A DNA stretch of 64,000 nt from Bacillota bacterium (GTDB lineage Bacteria > Bacillota > Clostridia > Christensenellales > SZUA-584). The stretch lies in contig JAEXTV010000004.1 of assembly GCA_023406895.1 (NCBI GenBank), positions 93,101-157,100 on the forward strand. The letters run 5' to 3'. A model generated the notes under the pieces. It did not search any database, was not told the DNA's origin, and saw only the letters and a list, made by a program, of their open reading frames with translations. Below are positions 49,813 through 57,427 of the stretch, piece after piece. Every line of letters starts with the position of its first letter. Position 1 is the stretch's first letter. Position numbers and translations under genes: made by a program.

Positions 49813-50469
49813 TTAAAAATCAAACTCTGTCGCAACGATGTACAGCCGGTAATCTTTCAAGTCGTTGCCGCGCCACGGCTGCAGCACTCCTTTACAAAGC
49901 TGAATCGGCTGTTTGTATCGCAGCTTGCCGTCAACCTTGTCTGCCAAATCACCGTAAAGCATGATCGACAGATTATCAGTGATCTTGGTTTCGCCGTACC
50001 GAATGTCGGGCGTGGCTTCAATCTCAATGCCGACGCGACGAATGCTGATCTTTTCGTCTGTATCGGCATCCTTACGCACCTTAATGGTGCTGCTCGAAAA
50101 CTGCTTTTTGAAAAACCCGCTGAAATAGCCCATGTTCTTATGCTCAACATCGCGCACCGCATTGCTCATGATCTGGTCAATGCTCGTGGCGATAATGCGG
50201 TAAAACTCTTTGCCGGGGCCTTTGACGAACGTCTGGATAAACCCCTTGCTGATCGTCAGGTGATCGCCCTCGTTGATGTTGTCGTACACCCAATCAGCGT
50301 CATTCCCCTTGGCGATCACGCGCACCTTGGCGCGGTAGTTCGGCGAGAAATGGACATACGGGTGCTCGAACGGCGCATCGAAGAAAAACTCAGTCTGCGC
50401 TATCGGGCCGTCAATTTTCAGCCGCTTCGGGTTTGACGATACAAGGCCGTCCAAGATCACGCTGTTCAT
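49813..50469 (-). CDS. OB-fold, SSB-like phage protein
   Basis: A 218-residue protein. Its first 90 residues read like an OB-fold single-strand-binding domain (MNSVILDGLVSSNPKRLKID, RAKVRVIAKGNDADWVYDNI, GDHLTISKGFIQTFV). The rest is unlike bacterial SSB and has no acidic SSB tail. In a RecT/RusA/DnaD context an ssDNA-binding role is likely. Overlaps the upstream gene by 4 nt. Confidence 0.6.
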   Translation of the reverse strand: MNSVILDGLVSSNPKRLKIDGPIAQTEFFFDAPFEHPYVHFSPNYRAKVRVIAKGNDADWVYDNINEGDHLTISKGFIQTFVKGPGKEFYRIIATSIDQIMSNAVRDVEHKNMGYFSGFFKKQFSSSTIKVRKDADTDEKISIRRVGIEIEATPDIRYGETKITDNLSIMLYGDLADKVDGKLRYKQPIQLCKGVLQPWRGNDLKDYRLYIVATEFDF

Positions 50470-50867
50470 TCGTCTCTGTCCTCCATCACGTTTGTGTAAA
50501 CGCCCTCAACATCGTCGCTCTCAAGCTGATTGATCGCAGAACGTTCTTCGCTCTCGATCTGCTTCACGGCTTCGGCAAGATCAATAGCGTCCTGTTGCAG
50601 CTTTTTAAACTCGTTGGCAATTCGCACCGATTCGTCGAACACGGCACGATAGTACTTGAGCAACGAAGGGTTTTTCTCCAAAACCCTCATGTCCTGCTCA
50701 GACATCCGTAGCGCCTTGCTTGCCACGGATTCAAGCACAACCGCCGTTTGAAGCGGTGTTGCGTACTTTTGAAGCACTTCGCACGCATCGTCAATTTTCC
50801 AGCTTAGCCGCTGCCGACGTTCAGCAGCGGGCGAAAACCATTCTTTCAGCCGAAGAAGAAAACTCAC
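50466..50867 (-). CDS. Helical early phage protein
   Basis: A 133-residue, highly helical, charged protein (ATPLQTAVVLESVASKALRM, FKKLQQDAIDLAEAVKQIES). GTG start overlapping the previous stop (GTGA). Unrecognised. Confidence 0.6.
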   Translation of the reverse strand: MSFLLRLKEWFSPAAERRQRLSWKIDDACEVLQKYATPLQTAVVLESVASKALRMSEQDMRVLEKNPSLLKYYRAVFDESVRIANEFKKLQQDAIDLAEAVKQIESEERSAINQLESDDVEGVYTNVMEDRDE

Positions 50868-51142
50868 GATTGCTCACCGCCTTTGTTCATGATCTTACCG
50901 AGCGGGTTTGATGGTTGCGGCGCATAGCCTTCCGTTGTGTGCCCATCATGAATAGCATCCGATGTTACAACCGCAGCTGCCTGTTTTGGTTCGCTATCCG
51001 TCAAGATATCGCCCGCCAGCAATTCCTTGAACGTCTGTGCCTGTTTCACGCCTTTGCTGTCGCCCGCATCCATTGCCTTAGATTCGAGATCGTGAGCTTT
51101 CTTCCAAAGCTCCATTGTCACATCAATTTCTGTTTTTGCCAT
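50864..51142 (-). CDS. Early phage protein, unknown
   Basis: A 92-residue protein starting MAKTEIDVTMELWKKAHDLE, acidic, with no cysteine. ATG at 51142 is 11 nt after GGAGG; a longer in-frame extension runs antisense-like through the next gene and is not used. Unrecognised. Confidence 0.6.
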   Translation of the reverse strand: MAKTEIDVTMELWKKAHDLESKAMDAGDSKGVKQAQTFKELLAGDILTDSEPKQAAAVVTSDAIHDGHTTEGYAPQPSNPLGKIMNKGGEQS

Positions 51143-51143
51143 T

Positions 51144-51590
51144 TTACAAATTACCTCCAGATTTTTTATAATTGTGAGCGCCCCTGAGAATGTGCCCGGA
51201 CACGTTGATTCCGTGGTGCTCTGCTTTGTCAGGGTCGCCCCATCGGTTCTTGATGCGGTCAGCCACAACCGCGTATTCGCCCGTTTCCTTGAGCCGCGCA
51301 ATCTCCTGCTGGCAGAGCTCAAGCGGTATCCCATAAGCTTGCGCCGTGCGGATAACTCTGTCGCGCATATCGTCCGCCACAAGACACGTAATCATATCTT
51401 GCGAGAACGTAAATTCGCCACCATGATAAACAGGCTTAGCTTGGCTTGACATGCGATACGCTGCGGTGTCCGAGTCGCTGCACTTTTTGCAGCAATACTC
51501 TTGACCGACGTATTTTGGCACAAAAATTTTCTTGCACACTTCACGTCGGCACGGGCGCGGCTCAAGCGGCTCTGGCTTCGGTCTTGCCAT
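51144..51590 (-). CDS. Zinc-ribbon phage protein
   Basis: A 148-residue protein with an N-terminal four-cysteine finger (CRREVCKKIFVP ... YCCKKCSDSD) similar to the small 'C-x4-C ... C-x2-C' knuckle of phage DNA-associated proteins, and a helical remainder. The ribosome binding site GGAGGG lies inside the end of the upstream gene. Function unknown. Confidence 0.65.
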   Translation of the reverse strand: MARPKPEPLEPRPCRREVCKKIFVPKYVGQEYCCKKCSDSDTAAYRMSSQAKPVYHGGEFTFSQDMITCLVADDMRDRVIRTAQAYGIPLELCQQEIARLKETGEYAVVADRIKNRWGDPDKAEHHGINVSGHILRGAHNYKKSGGNL

Positions 51591-51594
51591 GATG

Positions 51595-51795
51595 TCAGCC
51601 CTCCATTGTCTCGTCGTCTAAGTCCAGCGATTCGTCCAGAACGAACGTGACCGCTTTGCCGCCTTTGAGAACGACGGTGTTTTGCTCGACTCGCAGGAAT
51701 TGACCTTCGCGCTTCGCCAATGCTTTAAACGAGTTCCGTTTATCGTCAAGCTCTTTCTGATCTGAGCATGTGATGATCTGATTGTCGTATTTCAT
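51595..51795 (-). CDS. Small acidic phage protein
   Basis: A 66-residue beta-rich acidic protein (FLRVEQNTVVLKGGKAVTFV). GGAG lies 8 nt before the ATG. Unrecognised. Confidence 0.6.
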   Translation of the reverse strand: MKYDNQIITCSDQKELDDKRNSFKALAKREGQFLRVEQNTVVLKGGKAVTFVLDESLDLDDETMEG

Positions 51796-51800
51796 CGCCG

Positions 51801-52700
51801 CTACTCCAATCTCTTTGCCGCTTCAAGCACGACACAGCGGTTTTTGTCGATCTCAGCGCCAAGTTTCATGTAATACCCCACATCGTACCCGCGCGGCTGT
51901 CTGCCCGCTTCGCCTGCGGGCGTGAATCGGAATATCGCCTTGAGGTTGTTTTCAAGCGGTATCATGGTGATTGCGTCGGGCCCGAACAACAGCGAGTGCA
52001 TCATGCGGTCGTCAAGCGTGGTCAGGAACACGATGTAAAACCCGTCGTCGAGCTTGTACCGTCCGTACTCGCCCACATAAAGCGGCCTGTCGATATAGTC
52101 TTGGTATTCCTCGCTCGTCTCGAAATCGCCGCCGTCGATCTTGAACAGCTCGCTTTTTCTGATGCGGTCGGTTGATGTGACGCAGATGTAATATAGACCG
52201 TCGCAATCCGAGAACGCTTCGCCATTTATGGGCAAAAGCGCTTTCTCAAGCACGTCCCGCGTCATGCACTTTTTGAAAAATACCCGGTCAGCCGCAAGCG
52301 ATTTATCGGCAATCTGCTGCACAATCGCGCTGTCGAGGTTCGCTTCGATGTTTCGTGCGTGGCACTCTGCAATGTAGCGAACAAACGGGTCAGGCCACGG
52401 AAACAAATAACCGAATCCTGCGGGCGTGTTCATGAAAGTCGCTTCTCCGCCGATGTGTTGCGGCTCAATTTGCCTGTAAGCGCGTTCGATCGGGTCATCA
52501 ATCGGATTGTGCCCGACATTGAATATCTCCGTCGCTTTCTTCGCCAATCCATAGATAGCGGTTCTGTTCGCGGCAGCAAGCAGCTTCTTGTCGCAATGCC
52601 GCTGAGTGATCGGGCTGATGCGCAGCTTGTTTCTCTGCGCGGTGATAAAATTCGTGATGATTGCCTTGATGATGGTGATAATGGTTTTAATGAGTTTCAT
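51801..52700 (-). CDS. Hypothetical phage protein, 299 aa
   Basis: A 299-residue protein with a mildly hydrophobic start (MKLIKTIITIIKAIITNFIT) that may be an amphipathic or membrane-associated helix. The remainder is soluble, with YIDRPLYVGEYGRYKLDDGF and FIVF-like strands. AGGAGG 6 nt before the ATG; its start overlaps the end of the methyltransferase gene by 14 nt. Not recognised. Confidence 0.62.
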   Translation of the reverse strand: MKLIKTIITIIKAIITNFITAQRNKLRISPITQRHCDKKLLAAANRTAIYGLAKKATEIFNVGHNPIDDPIERAYRQIEPQHIGGEATFMNTPAGFGYLFPWPDPFVRYIAECHARNIEANLDSAIVQQIADKSLAADRVFFKKCMTRDVLEKALLPINGEAFSDCDGLYYICVTSTDRIRKSELFKIDGGDFETSEEYQDYIDRPLYVGEYGRYKLDDGFYIVFLTTLDDRMMHSLLFGPDAITMIPLENNLKAIFRFTPAGEAGRQPRGYDVGYYMKLGAEIDKNRCVVLEAAKRLE

Positions 52701-54117
52701 GATTGACCTCCTGTTTATTAAATTTGTATTCCGTCACCGCAATCGGGAACGGTTCAATCTCACTCGCCCACGGCGTTGATGTTCCTTGCAGTTCAGACCA
52801 TATCAGCAGGAATCCTCCGATACCGTCAAACAAGCTACCGAGCGACCGCGCACCATGCTGATAGATTCTACTGAGAACGAACCGCCACGGTGGCAGCGCG
52901 ATAGAGTTTCCGAGCGCTTTGTATCGCGCTGAATCCGATGCTGGTTTGCCGCGAAAGATTATGTCAGTCCATCCATCAGGATATCCCTGAAGTCGTTCGC
53001 ATTCGAGCGGAGTTAGGCGGCGGACGGACATGTTTTGTACGGTTGAGCCTTGCAATCCGCCGTTATAATAATTTCTCGGTCCTTTATAGTAGCGCTCCAT
53101 TACGGGCATTGCTACGTCGGGCCAAGCGCACACTGCCGGCACATCAATCGTATTGAGCGTATACGATACATCTTCCGTCAAGTCGCTACCGTTTTGTCCT
53201 TCATGCGCTCCACGCGCTATGTCGCCTTGGATGCAGTATGTCGGCACAACATAATTCCTGCTGTCCTGGTTGAGCGTGTGGCATACTCCGGGCGTTCCTT
53301 TTGATGCGTTTTCTTTTGATGTGATACCAACGCCGGGATATGTGACGGGTTCAAGTATCGCCGCGTCTTGTCTCGCTCCCAACAATGACGGTGCGCATTC
53401 ATCAGCTACACCTATTGTTCCAGCGTGCGCGGATGCTTTGTAAGAAAAGCCGACTACAACGTTGCTCGGCCTACTCGGCCTGTTTTCGCCTTCCGCTCTT
53501 AATGTCTGGATTCCGGGCTGCCAATATCCTGCGCCTGTTTCTCCAAAGCCACTCTCAACATTTCCGGCAGTTCCTTCCCTCTCCGCTCTGATCTCCTCAA
53601 TATCCCCAGACACGCCTTCGCGCTCAAATAATATTTCGGGTGCGGTGAGCCCTCCAAAATCTGCGACAAGCGCGATTCGACGACGACGCTGGGGGACTCC
53701 CCAAAACTGTGCGTCTTGTACTCGCCAAGCAATGCTCCACCCGTTGCCCATGATGCACCCGGCAGTAGTCCATTTTCCGCCCGGAGGTCTAGGAATAACG
53801 GCGTTACTGTTCGCGATTCGCGCTGTTTCTTCGAGCACGATTCGGAAATCTTCGGCTTTGTTGCTGCTGAATGCGCCGGGGACGTTTTCCCACACCATGT
53901 ATCGAGGTTGAACATGTCCAGTTGACCTTCGAGCTGTTGCATTGCGCATCTCCTTTATCACTCGTATTTGTTCCATAAACAGGCCGCTTCTCTGACCTTC
54001 AAGTCCTGCGCGCTTTCCTGCAACCGATAAATCTTGACACGGAGAGCCGCCTACAATTACGTCAACCGGCTCTATTTCGGCGCCGTTAATTTTTGTTATA
54101 TCGCCAAGATGAATCAT
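52687..54117 (-). CDS. Circularly permuted DNA cytosine-5 methyltransferase
   Basis: A 476-residue m5C DNA methyltransferase with motifs in a changed order. The protein starts at motif III/IV (HLGDITKINGAEIEP, GGSPCQDLSVAG with catalytic Cys27), then ENVPGAF (motif VI, 77-83), QFWGVPQRRRRIAL (VIII), a target-recognition region, PLECERLQGYPDGW (IX), and ALGNSIALPP (X, about 401-410). The SAM-binding motif I/II, usually N-terminal, comes last: SLFDGIGGF, WASEIEPFPIAVTEYKFN (428-467). The pieces join in proper order if the ends are connected. It probably protects phage DNA from host restriction. A second gene lies inside it (53499-53942). ATG overlaps the upstream stop (ATGA). Confidence 0.9.
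   Translation of the reverse strand: MIHLGDITKINGAEIEPVDVIVGGSPCQDLSVAGKRAGLEGQRSGLFMEQIRVIKEMRNATARRSTGHVQPRYMVWENVPGAFSSNKAEDFRIVLEETARIANSNAVIPRPPGGKWTTAGCIMGNGWSIAWRVQDAQFWGVPQRRRRIALVADFGGLTAPEILFEREGVSGDIEEIRAEREGTAGNVESGFGETGAGYWQPGIQTLRAEGENRPSRPSNVVVGFSYKASAHAGTIGVADECAPSLLGARQDAAILEPVTYPGVGITSKENASKGTPGVCHTLNQDSRNYVVPTYCIQGDIARGAHEGQNGSDLTEDVSYTLNTIDVPAVCAWPDVAMPVMERYYKGPRNYYNGGLQGSTVQNMSVRRLTPLECERLQGYPDGWTDIIFRGKPASDSARYKALGNSIALPPWRFVLSRIYQHGARSLGSLFDGIGGFLLIWSELQGTSTPWASEIEPFPIAVTEYKFNKQEVNHETH
53499..53942 (-). CDS. Gene embedded out of frame in the methyltransferase gene
   Basis: A 147-residue frame wholly inside the methyltransferase gene, same strand, shifted frame. A strong Shine-Dalgarno sequence (AAAGGAG) lies 7 nt before its ATG. 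The product has protein-like composition: LDMFNLDTWCGKTSP, FGESPSVVVESRLSQILEGS, and YYLSAKACLGILRRSERRGK followed by ELPEMLRVALEKQA. I recognise the YYLSAKACxGILRRA-type sequence as recurring in proteins encoded next to cytosine methyltransferases of clostridial phages (from memory). Both frames cover each other over methyltransferase residues 59-206, including motifs VI and VIII. Function unknown. Confidence 0.62.
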   Translation of the reverse strand: MQQLEGQLDMFNLDTWCGKTSPAHSAATKPKISESCSKKQRESRTVTPLFLDLRAENGLLPGASWATGGALLGEYKTHSFGESPSVVVESRLSQILEGSPHPKYYLSAKACLGILRRSERRGKELPEMLRVALEKQAQDIGSPESRH

Positions 54118-54473
54118 TTCTCCGCTCCCAAATACTGATTTATCAAAAATGCCATGCCCTCTTGGTCTGTCTCAAATCCATCTTCCCGAAATCGCTGTTG
54201 CAACACCCCTTTGCGCCCCGGTTTAAGCCGACACGATACTTTATCCGTAAGTTTGTGTCTGTCGCTCTTGCGGGCGCGTAAGGCTTCTGGCGCACTAATA
54301 GAGAATGTGCGGGCCAACAGCATCGCCGCCTTTTCAACAAGCGTGATGCCCGTCTGCTGGTTCTTGACATGCGAGTGAATCTGCTTGCTGTACTTCGGGA
54401 ACTCTGTCTGTATCACTCCGACCATGTCCTTGTCCTTGATGTTGTTTTGTTCTGCAAATTGCTGAATGTCCAT
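54114..54473 (-). CDS. Early phage protein, unknown
   Basis: A 119-residue basic, helical protein (MDIQQFAEQNNIKDKDMVGV, then AAMLLARTFSISAPEALRAR). GGAGG lies 8 nt before the ATG at 54473. It overlaps the methyltransferase start by 4 nt, so it may be functionally linked to it. Unrecognised. Confidence 0.62.
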   Translation of the reverse strand: MDIQQFAEQNNIKDKDMVGVIQTEFPKYSKQIHSHVKNQQTGITLVEKAAMLLARTFSISAPEALRARKSDRHKLTDKVSCRLKPGRKGVLQQRFREDGFETDQEGMAFLINQYLGAEK

Positions 54474-54571
54474 TACTTCGACCTCCAAAAGAAGCATGTG
54501 AATATGATTGTCGAAAGCAGCACGCCGATGCAGAACCCGATAAACACCAGCCCTAACGCAAGGGGGCTCAT
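54473..54571 (-). CDS. 32-aa membrane peptide
   Basis: Starts MSPLALGLVFIGFCIGVLLS; almost entirely one transmembrane helix. Its ATG overlaps the upstream stop (ATGA) and its stop overlaps the next ATG (TAATG), so it fits exactly in the operon. GGTGG is a modest ribosome binding site. Confidence 0.55.
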   Translation of the reverse strand: MSPLALGLVFIGFCIGVLLSTIIFTCFFWRSK

Positions 54572-54915
54572 TTGCGACCACCCGCCTTTATCACTTTGGC
54601 GATCATGCCCTTTGTGACAACATCGCTGCCGAACGTCATGCCCTCGCACTCAAAATATCCTTTGTTGCCGGGAACGTCGATCAGCACCGTTACCACCTTG
54701 CCGCGCACCGACTCCATCCAATCGGTAATGCCGTAAGGCTTGGTGTCCTCAAACGTGAACTTCTTCTTGATCAGCACCTTGTCGCCTGGTTCAATGTCTT
54801 CAATGTCCTCCGCAAGCTTCTCGGCGCGTTTCTCGCGTATTCCGGCGATCACTTGCGCGACGATTCCAAGCGCAAGAACGCCAATAAACACGATCATAAA
54901 CCATTCTGCAAACAT
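54568..54915 (-). CDS. Membrane-anchored early phage protein
   Basis: A 115-residue protein: one N-terminal transmembrane helix (FMIVFIGVLALGIVAQVIAG) and a cytoplasmic beta-rich domain (IEPGDKVLIKKKFTFEDTKP, VVTVLIDVPGNKGYFECEG). GGAGG 8 nt before the ATG. Unrecognised. Confidence 0.62.
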   Translation of the reverse strand: MFAEWFMIVFIGVLALGIVAQVIAGIREKRAEKLAEDIEDIEPGDKVLIKKKFTFEDTKPYGITDWMESVRGKVVTVLIDVPGNKGYFECEGMTFGSDVVTKGMIAKVIKAGGRK

Positions 54916-54918
54916 GGG

Positions 54919-55608
54919 TCATTCCTCCTTGTGCTGATGAAGCAACTGATACCGGCTTTTCGGCCCTTGGTTCGCCGCGATAAAATCCATTGCCGATTGA
55001 TATGAAAGATGGTTCTCGCGGGCTTTGTACTCGTGAATAAACGGATCCACTTTGTCGCTCTCAAGAATCTGCCTGTCGATGCGTTCCTGTATTTCGTCGT
55101 CGTCGTAATTCGCTTCGATCAGGTACAAATCGTAGTTTTTCGCTTCGGTCAGAATCTTGTTCGTGTCCGTGGCGTAGAGCAGGGTTGCGACCGCTCCGAT
55201 CTCGTCTCTTGAAATTGCGATCTTGTAACCACAGTTCGGCACATCGTGAAAAAGCGGAAATGACGATATCATCGTTATCTCGCTGTAATCGTTGCCGTTG
55301 CTCAGCGTGTAGCCATACAGCTTGTCAAACTCATAAACATGAATATTCTGTTTCTGTACCCCGCACTCCACCAGCGGAGCAACCAACCATTCGCAACAGC
55401 CCCAAAACAACATTGGGCGTTCTTTCGCAAGCCGCGCAATCGTGCGCTTGTTGAAATGATCGGAATGCTGGTGTGTGAGCAGGACGAGTTTCAAATCGCG
55501 GTAGTACGGAGCCAGCTTCTTAAAACTGACTCCGAGGTCAATCGCGATACACTCTTCGATTATCGTGCAGTTTCCACTACTGCCCGTTGCGAGAATGTCA
55601 TACTTCAT
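54919..55608 (-). CDS. MBL-fold metallo-hydrolase next to RecT
   Basis: A 229-residue metallo-beta-lactamase-fold protein with the metal motif LLTHQHSDHFNKRT and a later ATDTN (second aspartate) and NHLSYQSAMDFI. MBL-fold proteins are often encoded beside RecT in clostridial phages, where a 5'-3' exonuclease would be expected; a nuclease role is therefore plausible but unproven. AGGGG 6 nt before the ATG. Confidence 0.83.
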   Translation of the reverse strand: MKYDILATGSSGNCTIIEECIAIDLGVSFKKLAPYYRDLKLVLLTHQHSDHFNKRTIARLAKERPMLFWGCCEWLVAPLVECGVQKQNIHVYEFDKLYGYTLSNGNDYSEITMISSFPLFHDVPNCGYKIAISRDEIGAVATLLYATDTNKILTEAKNYDLYLIEANYDDDEIQERIDRQILESDKVDPFIHEYKARENHLSYQSAMDFIAANQGPKSRYQLLHQHKEE

Positions 55609-55618
55609 GGTGTGCCCC

Positions 55619-56524
55619 TTAAATATCTTTCATGCTGGTCTGCTTGCCCTTCTTCGGCGTGTCTGCGGGCGTATCGGGTGCGGGCGGTTCTGTCGGCGTT
55701 TCGGTGACAGCAGGCGGCAGCTCGGGCATCGGGTCAACATACCCGCCGCCAGCGTCAACGATCTTTTCGTCCGCATCGAACGCGGTCTGCATGTCGATGG
55801 ACATCGGGCCCCATTTCGGCAAGCACTGGCGCACCATCGTCTTGAGCGCCATTTCGTCGAAATCCTTATACCAAAAGCTGCTGTACTTCCAGAGATCGGT
55901 TTTCGGTATCTTCCCTTCCTGCATAAGCCGATAGTTGTCCTTGCGGAACGCGGGGCTGTAGCGGTCAGCGTGATTCAGCATCTTGTCTTTCGTCCAGTAC
56001 ATCGCTTTGCGGAACCCGTTGACCGTCTCAAACTCGATGTAATACCCTATTGTCGGCAGATCGTCGCGGTCAACGTTCTGTACGGCCTTGATCTTGAGCG
56101 TTTCGGTGAACGGATTCCAAGACTCGAACTCGCCCTCTTTCACCGCGATAGGCACGATGCGCCGATATGCGCCCGAGCGCACCGCAAGCTGGATATAGCC
56201 CTTGTACCCCGGCACGAACACGGCAACCTTGCCGTACATGTTGTTTTTGTCGTTGAACGGCACAAGGTAAAATTGTCCGAGCTGCGGCGAAGGTGTCCAG
56301 CCAAGCGAATCACCGAGAAACGCGCCCGCAAGAATTGTCTTCGGGTCGCACTCCTGCAACGCCGGATTCACCGATACCGCCGCGAGAATGCTTGCTGTGA
56401 ACCGCTGTGCGTGCTTCTCGTCGTTAAGCGTCCTGTTGATAAGATTTTTCGTGCCGGTCGTTGTGAGCATCTGCCCGAACGACAGCTTTTGAGGTTGTGT
56501 GGCAACCTGATTGTTTTCACTCAT
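55619..56524 (-). CDS. recT: RecT-family single-strand annealing protein
   Basis: A 301-residue RecT. The core contains HAQRFTASILAAVSVNPALQ, TILAGAFLGDSLGWTPSPQL, GQFYLVPFND and YKGYIQLAVRSGAYRRI, all classic RecT signatures, followed by a Pro/Thr-rich tail. It binds and anneals complementary single strands during phage recombination. GGAGG precedes the ATG; the MBL-fold gene follows 10 nt after the stop. Confidence 0.94.
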   Translation of the reverse strand: MSENNQVATQPQKLSFGQMLTTTGTKNLINRTLNDEKHAQRFTASILAAVSVNPALQECDPKTILAGAFLGDSLGWTPSPQLGQFYLVPFNDKNNMYGKVAVFVPGYKGYIQLAVRSGAYRRIVPIAVKEGEFESWNPFTETLKIKAVQNVDRDDLPTIGYYIEFETVNGFRKAMYWTKDKMLNHADRYSPAFRKDNYRLMQEGKIPKTDLWKYSSFWYKDFDEMALKTMVRQCLPKWGPMSIDMQTAFDADEKIVDAGGGYVDPMPELPPAVTETPTEPPAPDTPADTPKKGKQTSMKDI

Positions 56525-56539
56525 ATTGATATCCTCCGA

Positions 56540-57427
56540 TTAAAAAATCTTGTTGATAATCTCGAAAAGATAGGTATTGTCTATCTGATACGTCGGGTCT
56601 TGCTCCTGCTTTTCTTTGATCTTAGCGATTGCCGCGCTGAAATATGCGCTGTCAACACCGACGAGCTGATCTTCAAAAACTTTAATGTCTTTGAGATCGA
56701 GTTCGTTAAGCTGCAGGCACATTTTCAGATATTGGCCGGCATTGATGTTCCAACCGCGCTTTATAAATTTGCGCGAACGGATGATTGAGCAAAGCGGATA
56801 TTTTGAGCCCATATAGTAAAGTTCTTTGTTGAGAATGGCCGTAAGAGCCCGCGCAGGCAGAACGAGATTATCGTCCCAGCTTGTCCAATAGCATGTGCAA
56901 TGAACAAAATCATAGTTCTCGTGAATCTGATCGGGCTCACCGTAAAATCGCACAACAATCTGAATTTTGTCAGAAAGCGTTATCGCGTTTGTTGAAAGCC
57001 ACAAAGGACGATATTTCGGCTTGTCTGTCGGTGCATCGTCAGAGGTCGCTGCTTCGACATCTTCGTATGCAACGTTCGGCTCCGTTTCGTCAGAAATCAT
57101 TGCATCTTCGTCGCCAGCAACACCATCAGACCTGACAAACACTTTTATTCTTCCGTCATTATCTTCTTCAACGGTGATTGAGCGGCGAGTTTCGTGCTGT
57201 TCTTTGAACTTCTTGACATAGTATTCAGCGACAGTTCTGCAAGCAAATTTCGTTCTGAAATACACATCGTAGTCGTTGACTTCTTCGCCTGTAAGCATCG
57301 AAACGAGCGCACCGCCAGTTATGATCGAGTTTTCTTTCACAATGCGCTTGATGTCAACGTCGTCAATCGACTCAATCCATTTTTTCAGCTTGGCATTCAG
57401 GGCCTTTTTTATCGACTTTTCAACCAT
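56540..57427 (-). CDS. Nucleotidyltransferase-like phage protein
   Basis: A 295-residue protein. SIITGGALVSMLTGEEVNDY followed by DVYF has the G-G ... N-D-x-D pattern of the polymerase-beta nucleotidyltransferase superfamily, at residues about 34-57. An acidic, divergent middle (about 90-135) and a second conserved-looking block (YDFVHCTCYWTSWDDNLVLP, LYYMGSKYPLCSIIRSRKFI) follow. It may transfer a nucleotide to RNA, protein or a small molecule; substrate and toxin/antitoxin-like alternatives cannot be told apart. It overlaps the DUF1351 gene by 8 nt. Confidence 0.68.
   Translation of the reverse strand: MVEKSIKKALNAKLKKWIESIDDVDIKRIVKENSIITGGALVSMLTGEEVNDYDVYFRTKFACRTVAEYYVKKFKEQHETRRSITVEEDNDGRIKVFVRSDGVAGDEDAMISDETEPNVAYEDVEAATSDDAPTDKPKYRPLWLSTNAITLSDKIQIVVRFYGEPDQIHENYDFVHCTCYWTSWDDNLVLPARALTAILNKELYYMGSKYPLCSIIRSRKFIKRGWNINAGQYLKMCLQLNELDLKDIKVFEDQLVGVDSAYFSAAIAKIKEKQEQDPTYQIDNTYLFEIINKIF

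Noticed and set aside
55565..56788. 407-codon plus-strand frame opposite recT
   Set aside because: Arg-rich, low-information product antisense to clear RecT and nucleotidyltransferase-like genes, crossing gene borders; a shadow frame.
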